Shown in pieces: positions 19,167-25,575 of a stretch of DNA of 46,470 nt. Origin of the DNA: an uncultured bacterium (GTDB lineage Bacteria > Cyanobacteriota > Vampirovibrionia > Gastranaerophilales > Gastranaerophilaceae); NCBI GenBank assembly GCA_949296245.1, contig CASFNW010000031.1, positions 1 through 46,470 on the forward strand, given 5' to 3'. Below the pieces are notes generated by a model. That model saw only the letters and a list, made by a program, of their open reading frames with translations. It ran no database searches and was not told the origin of the DNA. How positions within the stretch are numbered: the first letter of the stretch is position 1; each line of letters opens with the position of its first letter. The position numbers and the translations under genes were made by a program.

Positions 19167-19817
19167 GTGACCAAAAGACAACAGCCATTCTATCGAAGCG
19201 AAGAAATAGAGTTAAAGTACACATACATATCAAATAAATATACAAAAGAGCAAGCAGAAGAATTTCCAAAACTGCTTGCTTTTTTAGTATCGGCACTTGA
19301 AGAGCAACATCAAGACTTTTTAGGTGAAGTGTTTATGCAGATGAATCTTGGCAATGCCGCTAATGGTCAGTACTTTACACCATATAGAGTCAGCAAAATG
19401 ATGAGTAAAATGACAGGTGTTCATGTGAAAAAATATGCAAATAGTGAAATTATGACACTATGTGAGCCTTGTTGCGGTAGTGGTGGTATGATTATTGCTT
19501 TTGCAGAGTGCTTGTTGGAACAAGATATTAATTATCAGCATTTTTTGTATGTTGAAGCAACAGATATTGATGAAATGTGTTACAAAATGACGTATATACA
19601 GCTTTCATTACTTGGAATTCCAGCTAAAGTGATATGGGGTGACAGTTTATCAATGAGATATAACGAGGTGCTTTATACACCGTTTTTCTTTTTAGGTAAT
19701 TTCAAACAAAAACTTGAAGACAGAGAAAGCATAAATAATATGCAAGAAACTGTTTCAAAAGAAACATCAGTAAATACAAATACAGGGAATCAATTAAAAT
19801 TATTTAAGTTTTTGTAG
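19167..19817 (+). CDS. N-6 DNA methylase (HsdM-like), possibly 5'-truncated
   Basis: 216-residue AdoMet-dependent methyltransferase of the type carried by integrative elements and plasmids. It shows QYFTPYRVSKMM (about 69-80), the AdoMet motif CEPCCGSGGM (about 98-107), ATDIDEMCYKMTYIQLSLLG and WGDSLS. The catalytic (D/N)PPY of DNA adenine methylases is not visible; the corresponding place reads YTPFFFLG, which I recall from mobile-element homologues. The GTG start has no clear ribosome-binding site and homologues are longer at the N terminus, so the 5' end may be lost. No specificity or restriction subunit is nearby. It may be an anti-restriction methylase left from the mobile element. Confidence 0.7.
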   Translation: MTKRQQPFYRSEEIELKYTYISNKYTKEQAEEFPKLLAFLVSALEEQHQDFLGEVFMQMNLGNAANGQYFTPYRVSKMMSKMTGVHVKKYANSEIMTLCEPCCGSGGMIIAFAECLLEQDINYQHFLYVEATDIDEMCYKMTYIQLSLLGIPAKVIWGDSLSMRYNEVLYTPFFFLGNFKQKLEDRESINNMQETVSKETSVNTNTGNQLKLFKFL

Positions 19818-19823
19818 AAAATA

Positions 19824-19859
19824 TTGAGAAATGTCATTTAATGTGTTACAATGTAATAC
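19824..19859 (+). promoter_or_regulatory. Promoter and operator of the toxin-antitoxin pair
   Basis: TTGAGA (19824-19829), a 17-bp spacer and TACAAT (19847-19852). The inverted repeat GTGTTAC-AAT-GTAATAC (19843-19859) covers the -10, a natural site for autorepression by the ribbon-helix-helix antitoxin. Confidence 0.65.
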
Positions 19860-19881
19860 AAAGTAAGACAAAGGAGAAAAT

Positions 19882-20112
19882 ATGTCATCAGAACAATTTT
19901 CACTTAGAATTCCCAAAGGAACAAAAGAAAAACTTGAAGAACTTGCTAAAGCAACTGGCCGGACAAAAGCTTTTTTAGCAATTGAAGCTATTGAAAAATA
20001 CCTTGAGCTTGAATCCTGGCAAATTAGTGCTATTCAAAAAGGCATAAAGGATATTGATAACGGCAAACACGTATCAATTGACGATGTCAAAAAAGAATGG
20101 GGTATTGAGTAG
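19882..20112 (+). CDS. Ribbon-helix-helix antitoxin (ParD/RelB-like)
   Basis: 76-residue antitoxin. The N-terminal ribbon-helix-helix (FSLRIPKGTKEKLEELAKAT, GRTKAFLAIEAIEKYLE) binds DNA and dimerises. The C-terminal part (about 46-76, ending KKEWGIE) should wrap the toxin. AAGGAG precedes the ATG and a palindrome covers the promoter. The stop overlaps the toxin start by one base (TAGTG). Confidence 0.92.
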   Translation: MSSEQFSLRIPKGTKEKLEELAKATGRTKAFLAIEAIEKYLELESWQISAIQKGIKDIDNGKHVSIDDVKKEWGIE

Positions 20113-20393
20113 TGGAAGTAAGATTTTCTGAAAGTTCTTTAGAGGATTTACGTTCAATTAGAGAGTACATTTGTGCAAACAATGAAGAAGCAGCCCAAAA
20201 AGTTGTAGCACATATACTTGAACAGGTAGAAACTATTTTAGTTCATAATCCTGCAATCGGAAGATCAGGGAGAATTTTGAGAACACGAGAGTTTGTTATT
20301 TCAAAATACCCGTATATTTTACCGTATCAAGTAAGAGAAAATACAATTTACATATTGAGAGTTTTGCATACTTCGAGGAAGTGGGAAAATTAA
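20112..20393 (+). CDS. ParE/RelE-superfamily toxin
   Basis: 93-residue toxin of the plasmid-stabilisation ParE/RelE fold, starting with GTG. The features are EVRFSESSLEDLRSIREYI at the N terminus, the mid-part NPAIGRSGRI and the C-terminal core TREFVISKYPYILPYQVREN with YILRVLHTSRKW. The IGRxGR and SRKW motifs resemble RelE/ParE toxins that act on ribosome-bound mRNA or on gyrase; which target applies cannot be read from the sequence. It is coupled to the antitoxin through a one-base overlap. Confidence 0.92.
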   Translation: MEVRFSESSLEDLRSIREYICANNEEAAQKVVAHILEQVETILVHNPAIGRSGRILRTREFVISKYPYILPYQVRENTIYILRVLHTSRKWEN

Positions 20394-20530
20394 GAATCTA
20401 TGTTTTTATCTTCTTTCTGTTTTTGAATAAATGCTTTAATTCTCTCTTTAGCAACAGCTTCTGACTCTTGAAGCATTTCTTTTTCAAGAAAACTATCGAA
20501 ATTAGAGCCTATATGTTTATTGTTGAGCAT
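20390..20530 (-). CDS. Small orphan antitoxin-like protein
   Basis: 46 residues, starting MLNNKHIGSNFDSFLEKEML. It has a good AAAGGAT site and a perfect 19-bp palindrome (20565-20583) in the promoter region. The segment GSNFDSFLEKEML resembles the N terminus of short HigA-like or addiction-module antitoxins (GSxFDxFLxEEG), but the helix-turn-helix that normally follows is absent; the rest is a charged helix (AKERIKAFIQKQKEDK). Its stop overlaps the toxin stop by 3 bp from the other strand. It may be a truncated antitoxin, or an antitoxin or regulator that works without a helix-turn-helix. No toxin partner lies upstream. Confidence 0.65.
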   Translation of the reverse strand: MLNNKHIGSNFDSFLEKEMLQESEAVAKERIKAFIQKQKEDKNIDS

Positions 20531-20564
20531 TATTTATCCTTTTTTGAATAATTCATTAACTATA

Positions 20565-20583
20565 TTGTACCAAATTGGTACAA
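20565..20583. promoter_or_regulatory. Perfect 19-bp palindromic operator
   Basis: TTGTACCAAATTGGTACAA, 35 bp upstream of the small - strand gene. TACAAT at its edge on the - strand could serve as the -10. Confidence 0.65.
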
Positions 20584-20856
20584 GTTTCACTCCCTGCTGC
20601 TAAAAATATTAAAATACTTTAAAATCATCCATTTTTAAATATGTACGTCTATTTTTAATGTATTTAAAATAATAAAAATAAAAATAATAAAAATAATTGT
20701 TTTTTATTTATTACATTTTGTTTTTGCATATTTTCATAAATAAAGTTAGAAAAGCTATGACTCATTTTGACATAGTAGTCTTGCATAATAAAAATACAAG
20801 GAACAGGATATGGAAAAACATCACTGGTATAAATTAATACTTGAAAGGAAAATATA
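20584..20856. other. Very AT-rich gap
   Basis: Runs of A and T without a gene until a 15-codon frame (20810-20857, MEKHHWYKLILERKI) that has a fair ribosome-binding site and overlaps the next start as TAATG. That frame may be a leader peptide or the tail of a lost gene. Confidence 0.4.
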
Positions 20857-21228
20857 ATGAAAAAACTACCTTGTGAAGATTTATTTGTTTTATCTGGTAA
20901 TTATAGAGCCATTTTTGACAACTACATAGCTAGAACAGAGGCTGATGAATTATGGGATAAAACTAAAGATTTTGATAAAGTAGATAAATTTTGCGAAAGA
21001 ATAAAGCGAAAACAAGAATCAGCTGTATTATTAAACAAATCAAATATAAATAAGCGGTTTGCTAAAAAGAAATTTAATAATTATGAAACATTTGATAAAA
21101 CAACACGAATAGCAAAAGAAAAGGCAATAGATTATGCTGAAAACATTTTGGCTCATTTAGCATTCGGAACAAATCTGATAATTGAAGGTAAAGGGAAAGT
21201 AGGAACAGGTAAAACACATTTAGCTTAG
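20857..21228 (+). pseudogene. DnaC/IstB-like ATPase, truncated after Walker A
   Basis: The first 123 residues of an AAA+ helicase-loader-like protein. The N-terminal region NINKRFAKKKFNNYETF is typical of DnaC-type proteins on mobile elements, and the frame ends right inside the nucleotide-binding loop, KVGTGKTHLA-stop. Walker B and the sensor motifs (about 150 residues) are missing. The next bases belong to a tyrosine recombinase tail, so a deletion has joined the 5' part of this gene to the 3' end of an integrase. Confidence 0.88.
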
Positions 21229-21335
21229 GTCATTCAAATATAGAAACAACGATGAGATATGCTCATCCTGTACCCAAAAGGAAGCGAGAAGCAATAGATG
21301 TTCTCAACTCATACTCGGATTTACATAATACTTAA
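21225..21335 (+). pseudogene. Tyrosine recombinase (integrase), C-terminal fragment
   Basis: 36 codons starting LGHSNIETTMRYAHPVPKRK and ending SDLHNT-stop. They contain the conserved GHxxxxTTMRYAH block with the second active-site His and the nucleophilic Tyr of phage-type integrases. Everything upstream is lost at the junction with the DnaC fragment; the shared TTAG at the join (near 21219-21228) suggests a short-homology deletion. Its place 205 bp from a tRNA gene fits an element that had integrated there. Confidence 0.88.
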
Positions 21336-21369
21336 AAGCCCTCTGAACGAAGAAAATCAGAGGGCTTTT
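21334..21369 (+). terminator. Integrase terminator
   Basis: A perfect 13-bp stem (21334-21346 with 21357-21369) ending in a T-run, overlapping the integrase stop. Confidence 0.9.
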
Positions 21370-21453
21370 TAATATTAAAATTATCGAAAGATACATAATG
21401 TTTATTTTTCTGCTATTAAGTTGCATTCGCTATTTTTTATATTCATTTGTGTT

Positions 21454-21495
21454 TTTTAAGTTCTAAATCCAAAATTACCCACAGATTACCCACAG
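21454..21495 (+). repeat. 42-bp direct repeat, right boundary of island
   Basis: Partner of 18699-18740 (38 of 42 identical). It contains ATTACCCACAG twice in tandem and lies between the integrase remnant and tRNA-Met. Confidence 0.65.
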
Positions 21496-21507
21496 CCATA
21501 TTGGCAT

Positions 21508-21532
21508 TAAAAAAGGGAGTCTAAAACTCCCT
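21508..21532 (-). terminator. tRNA-Met terminator
   Basis: On the - strand AGGGAGT-TTTAG-ACTCCCT followed by six T, shortly after the tRNA 3' end. Confidence 0.88.
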
Positions 21533-21540
21533 AATAAAAA

Positions 21541-21614
21541 TAGCATAGACTGGGTTCGAACCAGTGACCTCCCGGGTATGAGCCGAGCGCTCTGACCAAC
21601 TGAGCTACTATGCC
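21541..21614 (-). tRNA. tRNA-Met (CAT), elongator type
   Basis: A 74-nt cloverleaf on the - strand: acceptor GGCATAG/CTATGCT (first pair G-U), D arm GCTC...GAGC, anticodon loop CTCATAC on stem CTCGG/CCGGG, T arm ACTGG-TTCGAAC-CCAGT. Anticodon CAT. The anticodon stem lacks the three G-C pairs of the initiator, so it is elongator Met; the lysidine tRNA-Ile(CAT) cannot be fully excluded. CCA is not encoded. It probably served as the integration target of the neighbouring element. Confidence 0.93.
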
Positions 21615-21973
21615 ATTTGTTTAAAACTATTAAGCTATAGTCATTATTATTAAATAAACAATAAAAAATTACAATGTTTTTTTTATATTCTATGTGTTAA
21701 GAAATGTATTAATTAATTAAATAAAGTAACAAAACCGCTTAAATTATAATAATTTAACCTAAAAAATTATATAAAAATATCATAGTAAAATAATATTTTT
21801 AAAAAATTGACCTTATATTTTCCTTTCAGCATATATTTACAAAGTTTTTACAAACTATATTAGAAAAAGTTTTTAATTGTTATAACAATACTATCAGATT
21901 TTTGGTATCCAAAAGTTAGATAGCAAAACCCCGAAATTTAAAGTTGTGATTGTGAAAGGGAAGGAACGGATCT
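21615..21973. other. AT-rich gap between tRNA-Met and YopX-like gene
   Basis: About 360 bp, rich in TTAAT runs. I see no gene. It must hold the promoters of the two diverging transcripts but no convincing -35/-10 pair stands out. Confidence 0.4.
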
Positions 21974-22459
21974 ATGTTAAAGTATTCAACAAGAGTATTC
22001 CAAAATACTAAAACTACCGTAAAATTTGAATTTAACTTACAAGAAATACTTACTTTTTTTGCTCTTGAACAATGTGAAGCAGAAAAACAGGTGTTATGTA
22101 ATATAAAAAAATTTAATCGAATGCAATTTATGGGATTAAAAGACAAAAATGACACATTAATATATTTCGGCGATATACTCATAGATGAATATAACAATCT
22201 TCTTACGCCTGTTTGTGAAGTTTCTAACGGAGAACATATCCTTTTTTTTAAACCTCTGCAGCATCTCAATAAAAAAATAAGTATTGGCTGTAAATCGACT
22301 TACAGCAATACTTTAGAAGTAATAGGCAATATATATATAAACTCAGAACTTTTTGCAGGAGTGCAACAAAAAGATAAAATAGTAAATATTGCTGCATCAT
22401 TAAGAAATATAGCAACAACACAGGCAACTATTCAATTTGAAATGACAAAAACTGTGTGA
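21974..22459 (+). CDS. YopX-like protein
   Basis: 161 residues. The core resembles the YopX domain of phage and mobile-element proteins: MGLKDKNDTLIYFGDILIDE (about 53-72), where the family has GLKDKNGxxIYEGDI, and near the end LEVIGNIYINSELF (about 113-126), where the family has VIGNIYENPEL. The function of YopX proteins is unknown. GGAAGGAAC precedes the ATG at a longer than usual distance. It sits between two tRNA genes and close to an integrase remnant, so a phage or island origin is likely. Confidence 0.65.
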   Translation: MLKYSTRVFQNTKTTVKFEFNLQEILTFFALEQCEAEKQVLCNIKKFNRMQFMGLKDKNDTLIYFGDILIDEYNNLLTPVCEVSNGEHILFFKPLQHLNKKISIGCKSTYSNTLEVIGNIYINSELFAGVQQKDKIVNIAASLRNIATTQATIQFEMTKTV

Positions 22460-22558
22460 AATAAAATATAAATAATTCTTGCAATAAAAGCATGTAGCAA
22501 ATAAAATATAAAAGCACAGCACAAGTAATTTGTGACTATACAATAAATAAAAAACACT

Positions 22559-22645
22559 GGAGCGGTGTCCGAGTGGTTTAAGGTGCAAACCTGGAACGTT
22601 TGTGCGGGGGCAACTCCGCCGGGGGTTCGAATCCCCCCTGCTCCG
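22559..22645 (+). tRNA. tRNA-Ser (GGA)
   Basis: An 87-nt class II tRNA: acceptor GGAGCGG/CTGCTCC, anticodon loop CTGGAAC (anticodon GGA, reads UCC/UCU), long variable arm GCGGGGGCAACTCCGC, T arm GGGGG-TTCGAAT-CCCCC, discriminator G. CCA is not encoded. Confidence 0.95.
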
Positions 22646-22651
22646 AATTTT

Positions 22652-22671
22652 GACCCGACAGGGTCTTTTTT
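22652..22671 (+). terminator. tRNA-Ser terminator
   Basis: GACCC-GACA-GGGTC followed by TTTTTT, 7 bp after the tRNA. Confidence 0.85.
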
Positions 22672-22679
22672 ATTGTTAA

Positions 22680-22830
22680 AGGGGGGGAAGAGAACCACAA
22701 GGCAAAGCTTCGTAAAAGCTTAGAGTGCGAGCGGGCTGAGGCTGGAGTATTTTTGTTTGAAGTGCAAAGCACAGAAAACAAAACATGGAGATGCCGTTAT
22801 ACGCGAGCGAGTAAGACAATCCCCTGGCTC
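22680..22830. repeat. GC-rich intergenic patch, possible repeat
   Basis: This stretch (GGGGGGGAAGAG..., GAGCGGGCTGAGGCTGGAG, ATACGCGAGCGAG) stands out from its AT-rich surroundings and resembles in style the patch at 44820-45086. I see no gene in it. Whether it is multicopy cannot be judged from this window alone. Confidence 0.3.
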
Positions 22831-22849
22831 AGTTTTTATGATATTTATA

Positions 22850-22951
22850 CTAAATATTTACTGCCTGAATAAACTTTTTAAACATTTCATTCATTTTGTC
22901 GCCAAAGGCATATGCATCAACTTCAAGCGGGTTATTTCTGTATGCTTCGAC
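22850..22951 (-). pseudogene. C-terminal gene fragment (YRNNPLEVDAYAFG)
   Basis: 33 codons on the - strand, VEAYRNNPLEVDAYAFGDKM and NEMFKKFIQAVNI-stop, without a start. The YRxNPLEVDAYAF block is common near the C terminus of phage and mobile-element metallopeptidase-like proteins (ImmA/IrrE-type neighbourhood). It is probably a decayed remnant next to the tRNA. Confidence 0.5.
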
Positions 22952-23039
22952 TCATATTCCTAAAAATCCGAGCTGTTAGCATTTAATATACATCAAAACT
23001 AGTTTATAAATATTTCTTAGTACATAAATCAACAAACTA

Positions 23040-23067
23040 TTGATAAAACAGAAATTTATTATAGAAT
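23040..23067 (+). promoter_or_regulatory. Promoter of the OmpH-like gene
   Basis: TTGATA (23040-23045), a 16-bp spacer and TAGAAT (23062-23067), about 30 bp before the ATG with TAGGAG in between. Confidence 0.5.
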
Positions 23068-23096
23068 AGGATTATTAGTTATAGGAGATTTACATC

Positions 23097-23558
23097 ATGA
23101 AACAAGGTATTAAGTATTTTGCATTGGGTTTGAGTGCTTTTATTATCGGTATGTCTGTTAATAACTATGCAATATCTAATGTTCCTTCAAAAATTGCAGT
23201 AGTAGATGTACAAAAAGTTGTTGCTTCTTCTGCTCAGGTAAAAGCTCTAAAAGCTGACAGAGATGCCAAAGTTAAAGATTTAGCTACTTTTGTTACAAAT
23301 GCCCGAGCAGCTGTAGCAAAAGAGTCAAATGCTGCTAAGAAAAAAGAGCTTGAAAACAAATATAATAAAGAACTCAATGCAAAGCGCAATGCGATCCAAA
23401 AAGATTATGCAAAAAAACTTGCTAACATAGACAAAAGCATATCTGCTGTAGTTGCTCAGAAAGCAAAAGCTGCAAACTATGATATAGTCCTTGCTAAAGG
23501 TGTTGTATTGTACGGCGGTACTGATATAACTGCAGAAATTACAAAATCTGTAAAATAA
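23097..23558 (+). CDS. OmpH/Skp-like periplasmic chaperone
   Basis: 153 residues: an N-terminal membrane or signal segment (about 5-25, no obvious cleavage box), then an OmpH/Skp domain. IAVVDVQKVVASSAQVKALK opens the domain as in Skp, a long Lys/Ala-rich coiled coil occupies about 50-120, and the terminal strand NYDIVLAKGVVLYGGTDITA closes it. Skp holds unfolded outer-membrane proteins in the periplasm, so this argues for a diderm cell. It is not next to bamA or lpxD as in proteobacteria. It has a single-gene transcript with its own promoter and terminator. Confidence 0.85.
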   Translation: MKQGIKYFALGLSAFIIGMSVNNYAISNVPSKIAVVDVQKVVASSAQVKALKADRDAKVKDLATFVTNARAAVAKESNAAKKKELENKYNKELNAKRNAIQKDYAKKLANIDKSISAVVAQKAKAANYDIVLAKGVVLYGGTDITAEITKSVK

Positions 23559-23584
23559 TAAACTTAGAAAGTTTTAAATTATAC

Positions 23585-23616
23585 AAAAAGACCGGATTTA
23601 TCTCCGGTCTTTTTTA
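23585..23616. terminator. Bidirectional terminator
   Basis: A 12-bp stem (23585-23596 with 23603-23614) with T-runs on both sides, between the convergent OmpH-like and hydG genes. Confidence 0.88.
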
Positions 23617-23636
23617 TTTATATAAAGGATTACGGA

Positions 23637-25058
23637 TTAAAATCTGAAATCTCTTTCTCCGTGTTCGATTTTTACAAGATCTTCTTCTACTGCATGTTTT
23701 ATCTTTTCACCGCTTTCAAGAATATCCATCTCATGTTGTATAAACTTTTCACCCAGCGTTTTTGTTTCAGTTGAAGCGTAATCCTCGAGATATTCTTTAA
23801 GAGTTATAATCGCATTCGGGTGGCAGAAGTTATGAATCTGCTGCTGTTTACAAACCTCCATAAATCTTTCACCGGTACGACCGGCTCTGTAGCAGGCCGT
23901 ACAGAAACTCGGCAAATACCCAAGTTCCATAAGCCATTTAATAACTTCATCAAGTGGTCTTCTGTCAGAAATATCGAACTGTGAAGATTCTTCATCCTCT
24001 GGCATCGGATTAAAATATCCGCCGACACTTGTTTTAGAACCGCCTGACATTTGAGAAATACCCAGTTTTAATAATCTTTCCCTGCACTGTTCTGATTCTC
24101 TTGTTGAAATAATCATACCGGTATAAGGTGTTGCAATACGTATGCATGCAACGATTTTGGCAAAAGTGTCATCGTCTATACCGTTATCAAAAGCTGATGG
24201 GTCAATGTCATCAGCTTTTTTAATACGTGGCACGCTTATTGCATGGGGTCCTACACCAAACGCAGCTTCAAGGTGCTCTGCATGCATCATAAGAGCTGTA
24301 AACTCATATCTGTACAATTCCAGACCAAACAGCACACCAAGGCTTACATCATCTATGCCTGCTTCCATTGCTCTGTCCATAGCTTCCGTATGGTAGGCAT
24401 AATTGTGTTTGGGGCCTGTCGGATGGAGTCTTTCATAAGTTTCTTTGTTATAAGTTTCCTGAAATAGCACATAAGTACCGATACCGGCCTCATGCAGCTT
24501 TCTGTAATTTTCAACCGTAGTTGCAGCTATATTAACATTTACACGACGGATTGCACCATTTTTGTGTTTAACGGAATAAATAGTTTTTAAAGATTCGAGT
24601 ATATACTCAATAGGGTTGTTTACCGGATCTTCACCTGATTCAATAGCAAGTCGTTTGTGTCCCATATCCTGAAGTGCAATTACTTCGTTTTTGATTTCTT
24701 CCTGAGTGAGTTTTCTTCTCGGAATATGTTTGTTCTGGTGATGATAAGGGCAGTATACACAGCCGTTTACACAGTAATTTGACAAATACAACGGTGCAAA
24801 AAGAACTATTCTATTTCCGTAATAATCCTGCTTGATTTCCATTGCAAGGTCAAAGATTTCTTTGTTCTTCTCTTCTATTTCACAATCCAGCAAAACAGCC
24901 GCTTCTCTATGAGTCAGACCTTTTTTCAATCTTGCTTTAGCCAGAATTTTGTCAATTACTTCAATATTGTTTTTGTTTTTTTCGGCATATTCTAAAGTAT
25001 CCAATACTTCCTGATGGCAGATAAATTCTTCTGCCTTATGTGATTTTGGATTATACAT
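23637..25058 (-). CDS. hydG: [FeFe]-hydrogenase maturase HydG
   Basis: Radical SAM enzyme that cleaves tyrosine to supply CO and cyanide for the H-cluster of [FeFe] hydrogenase. The radical SAM cluster motif is CVNGCVYC (CX3CX2C; C99, C103, C106 counted from the first ATG). The second cluster that distinguishes HydG from ThiH is present near the C terminus (CTACYRAGRTGERFMEVC, then IHNFC). I prefer the ATG at 25058 over that at 25067, because the AGGGAG lies 9 bases before the former and abuts the latter. It stands alone here: hydE, hydF and a hydrogenase gene are not in the window. It implies an anaerobic, H2-metabolising cell. Confidence 0.95.
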   Translation of the reverse strand: MYNPKSHKAEEFICHQEVLDTLEYAEKNKNNIEVIDKILAKARLKKGLTHREAAVLLDCEIEEKNKEIFDLAMEIKQDYYGNRIVLFAPLYLSNYCVNGCVYCPYHHQNKHIPRRKLTQEEIKNEVIALQDMGHKRLAIESGEDPVNNPIEYILESLKTIYSVKHKNGAIRRVNVNIAATTVENYRKLHEAGIGTYVLFQETYNKETYERLHPTGPKHNYAYHTEAMDRAMEAGIDDVSLGVLFGLELYRYEFTALMMHAEHLEAAFGVGPHAISVPRIKKADDIDPSAFDNGIDDDTFAKIVACIRIATPYTGMIISTRESEQCRERLLKLGISQMSGGSKTSVGGYFNPMPEDEESSQFDISDRRPLDEVIKWLMELGYLPSFCTACYRAGRTGERFMEVCKQQQIHNFCHPNAIITLKEYLEDYASTETKTLGEKFIQHEMDILESGEKIKHAVEEDLVKIEHGERDFRF

Positions 25059-25081
25059 ATTTTCCATCTCCCTCTGTTTTT

Positions 25082-25090
25082 ATTATATCA
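25082..25090 (-). promoter_or_regulatory. Extended -10 promoter of hydG
   Basis: TGA-TATAAT on the - strand, about 24 bp before the start codon, followed by AGAGGGAG. The -35 region is weak, as usual for extended -10 promoters. Confidence 0.5.
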
Positions 25091-25170
25091 CGCAGAAAGA
25101 AAGTTGAAGAAAGGGATTTATATAGCAAATTCTACAGATACTAAAAAACATATACAAGGATGACTTACGA

Positions 25171-25329
25171 AGATAACAGTAAATTATGTATAGAATTTTT
25201 ACTAAGTAAAATCAGGCAGAAGTTATGGCTTAAGACATTTTATATGCTTTATGCAAGAACTTTATGCAAACACTTGTAAAAAATTGATTCAGTATTTCCT
25301 AAAGAGTAACTACGGCTAAAACACCTGCT
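25171..25329 (-). repeat. 133-bp repeat, copy 2 (with 26-bp insertion)
   Basis: Inverted copy of 11044-11176. Blocks 25231-25329 and 25171-25204 match; bases 25205-25230 are extra. Outside it, 25113-25145 resembles 8321-8350. The 508-bp gap between hydG and alaS is filled mostly by this. Confidence 0.85.
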
Positions 25330-25330
25330 T

Positions 25331-25372
25331 GATACGGATAAATGGGCACAAGAACATGGTGCTAAAGACTAA
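25331..25372 (+). pseudogene. Tail of a small protein (DTDKWAQEHG)
   Basis: 13 codons and a stop next to repeat copy 2, matching the fragment at 10959-11027 except for the last three residues. About 40 bp present in the other copy are missing here. Confidence 0.35.
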
Positions 25373-25445
25373 TCGATTGTAATAAATCAGCCTAACCAAC
25401 AAATTAAAGATGAAGTCAGTTAATATGAATTATCGATACAAAATA

Positions 25446-25485
25446 AAAAACACAGTGTGAAATTTTTAACGCACTGTGTTTTTTA
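25446..25485 (+). terminator. Terminator upstream of alaS
   Basis: A perfect 13-bp stem (25446-25458 with 25473-25485) ending in TTTTTT. It probably served the decayed small gene upstream. Confidence 0.8.
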
Positions 25486-25575
25486 CACTTCGACATTTTA
25501 ACAATAAAACGGAATTCTTTTCTTCTTTTTTATAGTAGAATTTAACTATAAATATATTAAGATAAGGAATGAAGT

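Noticed and set aside
19167..20393. Restriction-modification or abortive-infection defence system
   Set aside because: A methylase without specificity or nuclease partner beside a plain toxin-antitoxin pair; the element remnants explain both.
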